From a virus, in the IMG/VR virus record IMGVR_UViG_3300022074_000015, positions 1-64,000 of that record: a stretch of 64,000 nucleotides of DNA; one strand, 5' to 3'. A program made the position numbers and the translations under genes. The notes beneath the pieces were generated by a model. The model saw nothing but the letters and a program-made list of their open reading frames with translations, did not search any database and was not told where the DNA came from. Below, piece after piece: positions 28,001 to 34,326 of this stretch (position 1 is its first letter; every line of letters starts with the position of its first letter).

Positions 28001-28351
28001 CTTAATGGTGCTATCAGTAATAGAAATTTTGTTAACGCAACTACACCATCTCTTTCAGAACTCGTTACACACGTTACTGGGGATAAAGTTATTGGAGGCA
28101 CAAAGATCTTTTCCTTAAGAGCATCTGGTGGTTCTGAGAACGCGGCAGGTAAGAGATTATCTGCTACTAATGACTTTGACATCTCACAGATCACTGACTT
28201 AGGTAATTCAATTCTTGGTGGTGATGGAACATTCCCCAATGGTCCTGACTTATTAACGATTGCGATTCGCCCTATTGACACTGCTGAAATTAACGCTACT
28301 TCTCCTCTGGCAGTCTCTGCCAGGGTTACTTGGACCGAATCTCAGGCATAA
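22025..28351 (+). CDS. giant virion protein with cupredoxin-like domain
   Basis: A 2108-residue protein, the largest in the window. It starts MAKKLVYNYTFTPGASNAGKIVIKG. A C-x2-D...YPRTTDP motif (nt about 22350-22480) is shared with the 961-residue protein. Several HGL-x-x-G-x-x-V/I turns (THGLSTG-TVKF, DHGLTVGSPIDVQG, NHKLQAGDVLLYS) suggest repeated small beta domains. The middle (nt 23650-24120 and 24590-25200) is unusually Tyr/Ser/Gly-rich. Residues about 1446-1526 are cupredoxin-like with His1465, Cys1511, His1514 and Met1517. The C-terminal 400 residues look globular and mixed alpha/beta (LGQREIINRMQLQLKQLGI). No enzyme motif was recognised. Its size and position suggest a major tail-fibre or baseplate-attached protein; this is inference. 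Confidence 0.75.
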   Translation: MAKKLVYNYTFTPGASNAGKIVIKGNYPAKTWQLVTDVGTGGLYPHIFVRDEYAATTGALEIISGGTGNLTIAVTGTSLNENTGVMTITTTTAHGLSTGATVKFRPMSVTFTCAKDNYSTDHTYPRTTDPIYDTAVPITVVDGDTFTVATGRSIGGAISSNNEIIYNFADNAKGGSTYYDPSVDETTLTLKYDTSHLDPLDQLQIFIDIQEDKINFSETFTDPVSKLRVSNPQNLIDTDFEYGLQPTKWETVELVNNIPSFFADASNYSISDVTSVTSTANSENITVSTLEDHGLTVGSPIDVQGLTSRTAEGKYLVTAIISNTQFVYKAKAVQESSKTINGTYTVITPGEFYSGSDINIKPETGIETDGVTPSALKINTDYHHGFERGSSLYLTNTVGSRRLTIEDTTTDTAPDGRPYVDYVDTLSTTLTVDSSLTETRQMTGTYAHKFVSSDVNIANNTIFWNNHKLQAGDVLLYSAPSSGTAIGGLNNFDIYYVKSTPTTNTVTLCEVSGGNYTGNATINFNSAGDTTYGRHELVLGYELYYANKQYRSYYINYRTRAYGYGSGSGRDMNTRSTDSSGNSGYWGLGGEKPERFLFASKSGYISSTYVNASYYGTSRNGNFQFGSPNLGYNFLEDFERFNSTSSYERYCTGNGSSYNSNFSFQQRYFQGYFTGSTYYWGSYATSFSLGTTFYFPLKTDPEADSLYIPNHGVQTGSSGTLTTTSGSNIVRRTDTSKAYNVTPTTTSFTGGTTTLTRVSTNRIRLNDASRLHTVAGEYQIAANVTNPTKNSFYFDSHELFNNQEVTISSSTGSVPTSSSGPVALSDSLLQPIYDAVKTAMDSIKTVMGSDSGRILFNGSSHYYPIRSSSNYFDNAYQYFIWYMQYMRVNGPASVRSSYFGSTNFATGTPWDPFASTSLAGKGYYHICTPYISNSYTPYHINMWQIPNPQDEGATTTQMYVDSRFAYHYARNGQPGYENNNYSNWINLSDGWQYTYETNYFSPTSSYHGYLHMYIILSNTGWDGHQASWSTNLYYPSSRYLYAYTTGYGGTRYAIEVILPIKGSASSSGYGVNGSVINNATVASTIVNQIKNDLTNPALAPNSIVRVNPINNNRFSIKTPGEVEYDLTSSGTAPIAFQTGEITGGLDGYFTIDAKDATSLTHFSSSEIPKRTLDLTDTNIVDIGGIVYINKGNFKMKNQQKFEYTASSGTIPGLTSGQTYYTVSNGPDHFRVAASAADAESGSVISIGTTTSGSFTFTVPSISGISSATGTIGITSDSKTITGTNTLFKRFFRTGDNFRIKDEQTPPAYRDFEIASVIDDTELTITETPGIEVIDGNYYVETKINTRPDGTFIHRPFDGGVEITAGTSPNSSIVRQTRKYFRYQSGKGIQCSVAINFNPSRIINNIVGTGNTELSVKTFIVNVNNNELTSYNISGNDRDGRILGENSDISITKGDTLNLIVNAPSHPLWIKTDQSVGMGNSVTTGITNNGADLSTIVWDTSSVTPGTYYYNCQNHETMRGSILVETAGITTSIAKATTSYPHGLTRRNSVTIRGSSDAAYNGTHQVRASDDFTFEYFVDGENDSVPNGVIEYNIDAWSNSAVRTGLFDYQNGMFFEFDGTTLYAVRRSSVQQLSGTVSVQPNSNIVTGADTNLSGQLSIGDFVVIRGSSYRVTNVPDKTTIHIQPAYKGVASSGVIVTKTIDVRVPQNNWNIDKADGSGPSGFVLDITKIQMAYIDYSWYGAGKIRFGFKDAKGHVKYMHEFLHNNVLEEAYMRSGNMPGRYEIENTSDVLPSFVPSLFHWGTSVIMDGKFDDDKAYLFSASSNSLSFTNGDSNSVNASSGSSLIRNYDYGLRQYKWYTRIPFASANANKFSSGTPLYTDDGGLNGELVDYLSYSGNTVYVHIFVGTSRYYYQTPASYPTVSSAEEVFIGAPSSGGDLVNLQEEVPLISIRLAPSVDNNLTGSLGQREIINRMQLQLKQLGITLSHDCTVDLILNGAISNRNFVNATTPSLSELVTHVTGDKVIGGTKIFSLRASGGSENAAGKRLSATNDFDISQITDLGNSILGGDGTFPNGPDLLTIAIRPIDTAEINATSPLAVSARVTWTESQA
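26360..26605 (+). other. cupredoxin-like domain in the 2108-residue protein
   Basis: Residues about 1446-1526. His1465 (PSHPLWIKT), Cys1511, His1514 and Met1517 (CQNHETMRGSI) preserve the type-1 copper ligand set with C-X2-H-X2-M spacing; a GTYYYNC strand leads into the loop. Confidence 0.8.
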
Positions 28352-28354
28352 ATA
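28347..28354 (+). promoter_or_regulatory. late promoter (CATAAATA)
   Basis: An exact NATAAATA match across the stop of the giant gene, 21 bases before the ATG at 28375. Confidence 0.55.
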
Positions 28355-28374
28355 AGTAAAAACGTGATAAAATA

Positions 28375-29124
28375 ATGTCAAAAGTAAGGGCAGACAATTT
28401 TACCGACAGATCTGGAGGTGGAGCACCAAATTTTCCTTTTGGACTGCAAACTGTTGGCATTTTAACAGCCACTGGGTTTAGTGGAAACTTAATTGGTGAT
28501 GCTGGGGGACTAACTGGCACTCCAAACATTTTTGTTGGATCAATTAATGCCACTGATGGAACCTTCAGTAATAATGTTTCAATTGGCGGCACTTTAACTT
28601 ATGAAGATGTAACTAATATAGATTCTGTTGGTATTGTAACCGCAAGACATGGAGCAGTATTGGGTGTAACTGCGGATCCTACTAAAAGAAATAAGTTAAG
28701 AGAAACTTATTTTGATAGTAGTGGTTCCCATGGATCGTTTTTGAAGCAGTCAACTTACTTAACTACAAGTGCTGCCTCTGGTAATGTAATTCTTAATTTA
28801 GAAGATGGAAATGTTTTTTATTATGGTTCAACCAGTAATGCTAACAGTGCATTCTCTATTAACTTTAGATATGATGGCACTACCGCACTATCAACTCAAA
28901 CAAACACTGGTGATGTAGTTACTGTCACCATATTCTGGTGCTCAACTGGAACGTCATCTTACATTAATGCTGTAGATATTGATGGTGTAACGCAAACTGT
29001 GAATTGGGTTGGTGGTTCTGCTCCGTCCGATGGTTCAGGTAGTAATAAATTTGATATTTACACTTTCACAATTTTTGATACGGGAAGTGGTTATTCTGTC
29101 TTTGGCAATCAAACAAAATGTTGA
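28375..29124 (+). CDS. tail fibre protein, partner of ALK/LTK-like tip
   Basis: A 249-residue protein with three parts. The N-terminal head MSKVRADNFTDRSGGGAPNFPFGL is shared in pattern with the proteins at 30323, 30769, 41583 and 43151. The middle is a short fibre module GGTLTYEDVTNIDSVGIVTARHG. The C-terminal domain (residues about 110-249) contains NWVGGSAPSDGSGSNKFDI. That domain recurs in the 30769 protein (NWIGGSAPSDGGGSGVDI). Each of the two is followed by a tip-type gene starting with a similar IYP...SP.L...GG head. The head probably attaches to the tail and the C-terminal domain probably carries the tip protein; both are inferred. Confidence 0.72.
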   Translation: MSKVRADNFTDRSGGGAPNFPFGLQTVGILTATGFSGNLIGDAGGLTGTPNIFVGSINATDGTFSNNVSIGGTLTYEDVTNIDSVGIVTARHGAVLGVTADPTKRNKLRETYFDSSGSHGSFLKQSTYLTTSAASGNVILNLEDGNVFYYGSTSNANSAFSINFRYDGTTALSTQTNTGDVVTVTIFWCSTGTSSYINAVDIDGVTQTVNWVGGSAPSDGSGSNKFDIYTFTIFDTGSGYSVFGNQTKC

Positions 29125-29127
29125 TTT

Positions 29128-30291
29128 ATGATATATCCTAATTACGTAAAGCAAAGTCCTGTTCTTGGTTTAACAAGTGGTGCTGGTAGTGGTGGAGGTC
29201 TAAGTTATTTTACACATTCTGGTGGTGGTGGTGATTCTCTTTATGACTTTAGTTCTTTCTCATTTACAACATCTGGTTTAACTGGAAGAACTGGACCTAA
29301 CTTGAGCCAATTAAGAACTGCATATGATACTTCAACTTATAGTTGGTTAACTGATACTTCGTTTTTTGATGTAGATAGTAGTGCTCAAGGAGTGCAAATG
29401 TGGACTGTGCCTGTAGATGGTACTTATAGAATTCAAGTTGCCGGTGCTTCTGGTGGATATAGTTATGATACCACAAAACAGAATAGGGTTGGAAAAGGAG
29501 CTATTGTAAGAGGTGATTTTTTACTCACTCAAGGGACAATTTTAAGAATAGTTGTTGGTCAAAAAGGTCGTCCAGTCTCAACATCAAATCCCGATGGACC
29601 TCTCACTGGAGAGTCATATAACTCTGGTGGTGGAGGTGGTTCTTTTGTATTTTTCACACTTTCAGATACTGAACCCTTAATAGTTGCTGGTGGAGGTGGA
29701 GGTGGATCATATGATGGATCAGATAGTTATGCTCCTCATGCTTCAATAGACCTAACAGGAAATCCAGGCACTGGTGTAAATAATGATGGTTTTAGCTTGT
29801 ATAGTGGTCTACTTAGTGGTCAGAATTTAGGATATGGTGGCATCAATAACATCTCAAATAACCATAAAGCAGGTGGTGGTGCTGGATGGAAAGGAAATGG
29901 TTTAGGAGGTCATACTAATTGTACCGTGCAATCTCCTTATCATGTTCAAGGAGGATGGTCTAAATCAAAATCTACAGATTCCAGTGGTTCGACAACTAAT
30001 GGTGGAGCATTTGTAGGAGGATGGGGAGGAAATAATCAAGCAGGTGGTGGTTCTCAGCAAGGTGGATTTGGTGGTGGGGGTGGAGGAACTGGTAGATGTG
30101 GTAGTTGTCAGGCAGGTGGAGGAGGTGGATATACTGGCGGTGGAATGGCGTCCAGTAGTAATAGTTCACCTACCAAGGAGGCGTTAGCTGGTGGTGGAAA
30201 TTATATTATTTCTTCAGCATCTAATAGAACACATATCGGACTTTCATCCGCAGGTGCTGATGGTTACGTCAATATAACTAAGTTATCCTAA
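29128..30291 (+). CDS. glycine-rich tip protein resembling the ALK/LTK ectodomain
   Basis: A 387-residue protein. After a short head (residues 1-40) comes a domain whose order of motifs matches the glycine-rich region of the animal receptor kinases ALK and LTK. The order is FSFTTSGLTGRTGP (about 44-57), GVQMWTVP followed by TYRIQVAGASGG, a FLLTQGTILRIVVGQKG core, GGGGGSFVF then EPLIVAGGGGGG, AGWKGNG, GGH-x2-C, GGFGGGGGG, a CGSC pair, GGGGGYTGGG and a final GYVNITKL strand. This domain type is made of polyglycine-II helices packed on a beta fold. It has a close paralogue at 33140. It begins 3 bases after its fibre partner. Receptor binding at a fibre tip is the likely role; the resemblance is from memory of the family and needs a profile search. 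Confidence 0.78.
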   Translation: MIYPNYVKQSPVLGLTSGAGSGGGLSYFTHSGGGGDSLYDFSSFSFTTSGLTGRTGPNLSQLRTAYDTSTYSWLTDTSFFDVDSSAQGVQMWTVPVDGTYRIQVAGASGGYSYDTTKQNRVGKGAIVRGDFLLTQGTILRIVVGQKGRPVSTSNPDGPLTGESYNSGGGGGSFVFFTLSDTEPLIVAGGGGGGSYDGSDSYAPHASIDLTGNPGTGVNNDGFSLYSGLLSGQNLGYGGINNISNNHKAGGGAGWKGNGLGGHTNCTVQSPYHVQGGWSKSKSTDSSGSTTNGGAFVGGWGGNNQAGGGSQQGGFGGGGGGTGRCGSCQAGGGGGYTGGGMASSSNSSPTKEALAGGGNYIISSASNRTHIGLSSAGADGYVNITKLS

Positions 30292-30297
30292 TCCCCT

Positions 30298-30305
30298 GAT
30301 AAATA
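30298..30305 (+). promoter_or_regulatory. late promoter (GATAAATA)
   Basis: An exact NATAAATA match, 18 bases before the ATG at 30323. Confidence 0.55.
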
Positions 30306-30322
30306 ATTAAAAAAGTAATACA

Positions 30323-30733
30323 ATGTCTAAGGTTAGGGCAGAACAATTTACTAATAAAGCAGGTAACAATGGTCCAAACTTTCCGTTTGGTCTAAGTGGT
30401 ATTGGTATTCATTCTGCTGGAACCACAGTTCATACTGGTATTATTACAGCATTAAATTTTGTTGGTGCCGGTAACACTTTTTCTGTAACTGGTAGTAGAG
30501 TAGATATTAGTATTGCTGGTGGAGGAGGGGGTTTAGGTGAAAGTGCTGTTTCTGGAACTGATGACTTAATTGTATCTGTAAGCAACCAGGCAGAAATAAC
30601 TTCAAATGTAGTTTTAGAATCAACTGAAGATGACACCTTTATGACAAAAAGAAGAGCATTAGTTATTTCTTCAGGTGGTAGTATTGATGTTGGTAGTGGT
30701 GAAGTTATGATTATCAACCCATTTGATATCTAA
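30323..30733 (+). CDS. short fibre protein
   Basis: A 136-residue protein with the MSKVRAEQFTNKAGNNGPNFPFGL head found on several fibres here, then a GIITALNFVGAGNTFSVTGSRVDISIAGGGGG module that also occurs in the proteins at 34327 and 48957. The last 50 residues form a distinct small domain (DTFMTKRRALVISSGGSIDVGSGEVMIINPF). A similar end occurs in the 37900 protein (INIASGVQINVGAGSTFRIV). It is probably a minimal, short fibre or cap. The role is inferred from modules. Confidence 0.68.
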   Translation: MSKVRAEQFTNKAGNNGPNFPFGLSGIGIHSAGTTVHTGIITALNFVGAGNTFSVTGSRVDISIAGGGGGLGESAVSGTDDLIVSVSNQAEITSNVVLESTEDDTFMTKRRALVISSGGSIDVGSGEVMIINPFDI

Positions 30734-30736
30734 ACA

Positions 30737-30744
30737 TATAAATA
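30737..30744 (+). promoter_or_regulatory. late promoter (TATAAATA)
   Basis: A perfect T4 late-promoter octamer, 25 bases before the ATG at 30769. Confidence 0.65.
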
Positions 30745-30768
30745 CAAATAAATTGATCCAAGTAAGTA

Positions 30769-31344
30769 ATGTCCATACTTAGAGTAGATAGTATTCGTGA
30801 TAGAGCAGGAACTGGTGCTCCAGATTTTCCTAATGGTCTTACAGTCACTGGTAATGTTGATATTGGTGGTGTTCTTACTTATGAAGATGTAACTAATATA
30901 GATTCTGTCGGTATTGTTACTGCAAGGGGTGGATTAGTCACCCAAAAAATGTTGAAAGAAGAAGTTAATGTAACTGCTGGTAAGTTAAGTGATAATACAA
31001 ACATCTATCTTGAGAATGGATGCGTTCATATTTTCACATCGGCGGAATCAACAACATCTACTCCAGCCATTAAATATAATGGATCTACAGATCTTAAAGA
31101 TAAGATGTCTGTGGGTGAATCAGTGGTAGTAACTCTTATCACTACAGCAAATGCATCAGCGTATTCGGCAAATATTACTATTGATGGTGATGCAGTAACA
31201 GAGAATTGGATAGGTGGTAGTGCTCCAAGTGATGGAGGAGGTTCTGGTGTAGATATTCATTCATTTACAATCATTAAAGTTGCATCATCTGGTACAACTG
31301 ATCAACAATTAACCGTCATTGCAAATCACAGCAAGACTTCTTGA
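30769..31344 (+). CDS. tail fibre protein, adhesin partner
   Basis: A 191-residue protein: head MSILRVDSIRDRAGTGAPDFPNGL, then the GGVLTYEDVTNIDSVGIVTAR module, then a C-terminal domain of about 120 residues shared with the 28375 protein (ending NWIGGSAPSDGGGSGVDIHSFTI). A separate tip-type gene follows 12 bases downstream. The head and the C-terminal domain are both reused elsewhere in the locus, which is direct evidence of modular shuffling. Fibre role inferred. Confidence 0.7.
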   Translation: MSILRVDSIRDRAGTGAPDFPNGLTVTGNVDIGGVLTYEDVTNIDSVGIVTARGGLVTQKMLKEEVNVTAGKLSDNTNIYLENGCVHIFTSAESTTSTPAIKYNGSTDLKDKMSVGESVVVTLITTANASAYSANITIDGDAVTENWIGGSAPSDGGGSGVDIHSFTIIKVASSGTTDQQLTVIANHSKTS

Positions 31345-31356
31345 GGAAGAGTACAG

Positions 31357-32538
31357 ATGTCTTTTTTAATATATCCAACTATCAAAGAATCTCCTTTTCT
31401 TTCCATGCTTGGAATGGGTGGAGGAGGAACGGGCACTGCTCTAGGTGGTGGTGCTCTTAATATGAAAGAAGATTATAATACCAACACGTATTATGTAATA
31501 ATTCCATATTATTCATCAGCCGCTCCTGGTAGCAAGAATAGAATGGCATTATTTAATCCTACCACAGGAAAATATGCTGCTGATTTTGAAACTTCTACTA
31601 GTTCTGGAAAAATATACAGATTTACGGATACTATTGTAGTAACATCAAATGGTTCTAATTGGTTTAAAACTTATAGTTACAGTAATAATTGGGCTGAATC
31701 ATCTAGCAACTTTTATAGTGGTTACATTGGCGATGAAGTTAAGATCTCTTCTAATACGTTATTCACAGTTAGTTGGGCATCAAGTGGAAGCTCAACTGCT
31801 AATATCAGAGTTTTTTCGGTTGGTCCAAGTGGTCTGACTAATACACATGTTTATTCTCAGAGTAACATAGGCACTCGTAATAGCGTTTATGGTATGATTA
31901 ATAATCCAGTAATTGGTGCTCAGGCAAATGTTACTGCTTCAACTGGAATACTCAGTTCTTTATCCAGGATACATGGGAAAGCGCCGCATGATAATAGTTC
32001 CAACGCATATGAAAGGAGGTTCGTACTTTCAATTAGTAATACTAGCACTGGTCAGCATTCTGTTTCAGGACAGACGTCTAATTCTGGCAATTATTCTCGA
32101 CCGATTGCTGGTACTGGGTGGGATGGATATTGTTATACATCGGGAATGGATGGTGCAAGAACCTACATTACGAATGGAGGCAGTGCTAGCGGGTGGTCTG
32201 GGACACAGGTCACACCACCAAGTGATGGATTCCATGGTGTTGGCACTTTAGGAACTAGTGGCAGATTTCTAACTATCGCGTCATCTGGTGGTACTAGGTA
32301 TTTTTCTTTTTTGTCATCTGGTGGTAGTTTAAGTTACCAATATACTATTGGTACAAATACTGGCGCAACAGTTCAGCAATATCCTAATGGCGCAGCAACT
32401 TGTGATTATGATGGTTCAGCGGGAAATATTAGGGTTAGAATATTAAATGGAAATTCGTGGTCAACAATGTATGCTGCTACCGAATATCCACCGGATCATA
32501 TGTTTAATTATAATTATAGAAAGATTATAACCTATTAG
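31357..32538 (+). CDS. probable fibre-tip adhesin, non-glycine-rich
   Basis: A 393-residue protein with the head MSFLIYPTIKESPFLSMLGMGGGG, similar to the head of the ALK/LTK-like protein at 29128 (IYPNYVKQSPVLGL...GGG). The remainder lacks long Gly runs and consists of repeating short beta stretches rich in Ser, Tyr and Asn (IPYYSSAAPG, TLFTVSWASSGSSTANIRVFSVGP, FLTIASSGGTRYFSFLSSGG). This looks like a beta-propeller or similar repeat fold, but no blade signature is certain. The tip position next to the fibre gene at 30769 suggests an alternative receptor-binding protein attached by the same head. The role is inferred. Confidence 0.62.
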   Translation: MSFLIYPTIKESPFLSMLGMGGGGTGTALGGGALNMKEDYNTNTYYVIIPYYSSAAPGSKNRMALFNPTTGKYAADFETSTSSGKIYRFTDTIVVTSNGSNWFKTYSYSNNWAESSSNFYSGYIGDEVKISSNTLFTVSWASSGSSTANIRVFSVGPSGLTNTHVYSQSNIGTRNSVYGMINNPVIGAQANVTASTGILSSLSRIHGKAPHDNSSNAYERRFVLSISNTSTGQHSVSGQTSNSGNYSRPIAGTGWDGYCYTSGMDGARTYITNGGSASGWSGTQVTPPSDGFHGVGTLGTSGRFLTIASSGGTRYFSFLSSGGSLSYQYTIGTNTGATVQQYPNGAATCDYDGSAGNIRVRILNGNSWSTMYAATEYPPDHMFNYNYRKIITY

Positions 32539-32546
32539 ATCTTATT

Positions 32547-32554
32547 AATAAATA
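32547..32554 (+). promoter_or_regulatory. late promoter (AATAAATA)
   Basis: An exact NATAAATA match, 14 bases before the ATG at 32568. Confidence 0.5.
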
Positions 32555-32567
32555 ACTAAAAATTCCA

Positions 32568-33143
32568 ATGGGTTTTACAAAAGTACTTGGAGCGGGTATA
32601 TCAACAACTACTAATGTACGTGTCGGAGTTATAACTGCCACAAAATTTGTTGGAGATGGTTCTGGACTGAATAATTTACCTAGTAGTGGAATATCTGAAG
32701 TGGTTAACGACACCACTCCACAACTTGGTGGAAATTTAGATTTAAATTCAAGTGATGTAACTGGAACAGGAAATATTAATATTACCGGTAATTACACCGG
32801 AACAGGATCTGTTAGTGATTCAATGGGACCTGTTAGAAGACTTGGAACTAACACTCAAAGCACTTCATACACTCTTGTTGCTGGTGATGCTGGAAAGGCA
32901 ATAATTAGAACTGGAGGAGATATAACTGTCCCTAGTTCTGTTTTTACTGCCGGTGATATGGTCACAATTATCAATGATGCAGCAACTAGTGCTAGTGTAA
33001 ATCAGGGTTCTGGTCTTACAATGTATACTACTTCCGAAGCTGCTACAGGAAATAGAACTTTATCTCAAAGAGGAGCAGCAACTATTTTATTCACTTCTGC
33101 CTCTGTAGCGTACATTTCTGGTTCGGGGATGTCTGGCGTATGA
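32568..33143 (+). CDS. tail fibre protein, partner of second ALK/LTK-like tip
   Basis: A 191-residue protein: head MGFTKVLGAGISTTTNVRVGV, ITATKFVGDGSGLNNLPSSG, a DTTPQLGGNLDLN box shared with the 1857-residue fibre and the 36794 protein, and a C-terminal domain of about 100 residues homologous to the 15759 protein. Its stop codon overlaps the start of the tip gene at 33140, implying coupled translation. As with 15759/16234, the domain pair suggests that the C-terminal domain is the seat of a glycine-rich tip. Confidence 0.72.
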   Translation: MGFTKVLGAGISTTTNVRVGVITATKFVGDGSGLNNLPSSGISEVVNDTTPQLGGNLDLNSSDVTGTGNINITGNYTGTGSVSDSMGPVRRLGTNTQSTSYTLVAGDAGKAIIRTGGDITVPSSVFTAGDMVTIINDAATSASVNQGSGLTMYTTSEAATGNRTLSQRGAATILFTSASVAYISGSGMSGV

Positions 33144-34252
33144 TGCAGCAATTTCTATTTGGTTTGGGTGATAATGGTGGAAGTGGTGGAGGTGGGAATC
33201 TTTTTAACTTCACGAGTTTTACGTTTCAGACTGCTAACTTGACAGGAAGAACGGGACCTACTAAAACTCAACTTTTGAGTCACTATAATACTAGTTCATT
33301 TGCTTGGTTAAATAACTCTTCATATTTTGATGTAGACAGCAATGCTCTGGGAGTGCAGATGTTTACAGTTCCTTCTGATGGAAATTATAGAATTATTTGT
33401 GCTGGTGCTTCTGGTGGATATAGTTATGATACCACAAGAGAGAATAGAGTTGGAAGAGGTGCTGAAGTTTATGGTGAGTTTTCACTTACTCAAGGGACAA
33501 TTTTAAGAATAGTTGTAGGTCAGAAAGGTCGTCCAGTCTCAACATCAAATCCTGATGGACCTCTCACTGGACAGGCATATAACTCTGGTGGTGGCGGTGG
33601 ATCTTTTGTATTCTATACATTATCGGATACAGAACCATTAGTCGCGGCAGGAGGTGGAGGTGGTGGTGCCTATGCTGGACAGAGTGGATATCGTCCTGAT
33701 GCGGCAACAGACCTAACAGGAAATCCAGGAACTGGTGTAAATAATGAGGGCAATAATACTTTTTCTGGATTACTTTCGGGTCAAAATTTAGGATATGGTG
33801 GCATTAATATTGTCAGTGGATTGAATCATAGGGGAGGTGGTGGTGCTGGATGGAAAGGTAATGGTTTTGGAGGACACTCTTTATGTTCCGTCCAGTCTCC
33901 TTATCATGTTCAAGGAGGATGGTCTAAATCAAAATCTTTAGACACCAGTAGTTCGACATCTAATGGCGGTCCATTTATGGGTGGATGGGGAGGAAATAAT
34001 CAAGCTGGCAATGGTTCTCAGCAAGGCGGATTTGGTGGAGGCGGCGGCGGAACAGGTAGATGTGGTAGTTGTCAAGCAGGTGGAGGAGGTGGATATACTG
34101 GTGGTGGAATTAATACCAGCACAGATAACTCACCTACAAAAGAGGCACTAGCTGGTGGCGGAAATTATGTTATTTCTTCAGCGTCTAATAGAACATATTC
34201 TGGTCTTAGAAATGCAGGTGAGTCTGGATTTGTAAGTATCACTAAATTATAG
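33140..34252 (+). CDS. glycine-rich tip protein resembling the ALK/LTK ectodomain (paralogue)
   Basis: A 370-residue paralogue of the 29128 protein. The core is close to identical in many stretches (LRIVVGQKGRPVSTSNPDGP, QSPYHVQGGWSKSKS, GGFGGGGGG, CGSC). The glycine-rich core keeps the ALK/LTK-like order TGRTGP, GVQMFTVP, GASGG, GQKG, GGGGGSFVF, GWKGNG, GGH-x2-C, CGSC, GGGGGYTGGG and a final GFVSITKL. Differences concentrate in the short head and in a loop around residues 180-215 (SGYRPDAATD, EGNNTFSG). The head is unlike that of 29128 and the upstream partner is of the 15759 type, so the same tip domain sits on two fibre types. It is likely receptor-binding; this is inferred. Confidence 0.78.
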   Translation: MMQQFLFGLGDNGGSGGGGNLFNFTSFTFQTANLTGRTGPTKTQLLSHYNTSSFAWLNNSSYFDVDSNALGVQMFTVPSDGNYRIICAGASGGYSYDTTRENRVGRGAEVYGEFSLTQGTILRIVVGQKGRPVSTSNPDGPLTGQAYNSGGGGGSFVFYTLSDTEPLVAAGGGGGGAYAGQSGYRPDAATDLTGNPGTGVNNEGNNTFSGLLSGQNLGYGGINIVSGLNHRGGGGAGWKGNGFGGHSLCSVQSPYHVQGGWSKSKSLDTSSSTSNGGPFMGGWGGNNQAGNGSQQGGFGGGGGGTGRCGSCQAGGGGGYTGGGINTSTDNSPTKEALAGGGNYVISSASNRTYSGLRNAGESGFVSITKL

Positions 34253-34290
34253 AAACGTCATTATTAAAGAAATTGGACCATCTTAAACCT

Positions 34291-34298
34291 GATAAATA
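34291..34298 (+). promoter_or_regulatory. late promoter (GATAAATA)
   Basis: An exact NATAAATA match, 36 bases before the ATG at 34327. Confidence 0.5.
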
Positions 34299-34326
34299 GT
34301 CTTAACGAAGGTAATCTTATAATCAG

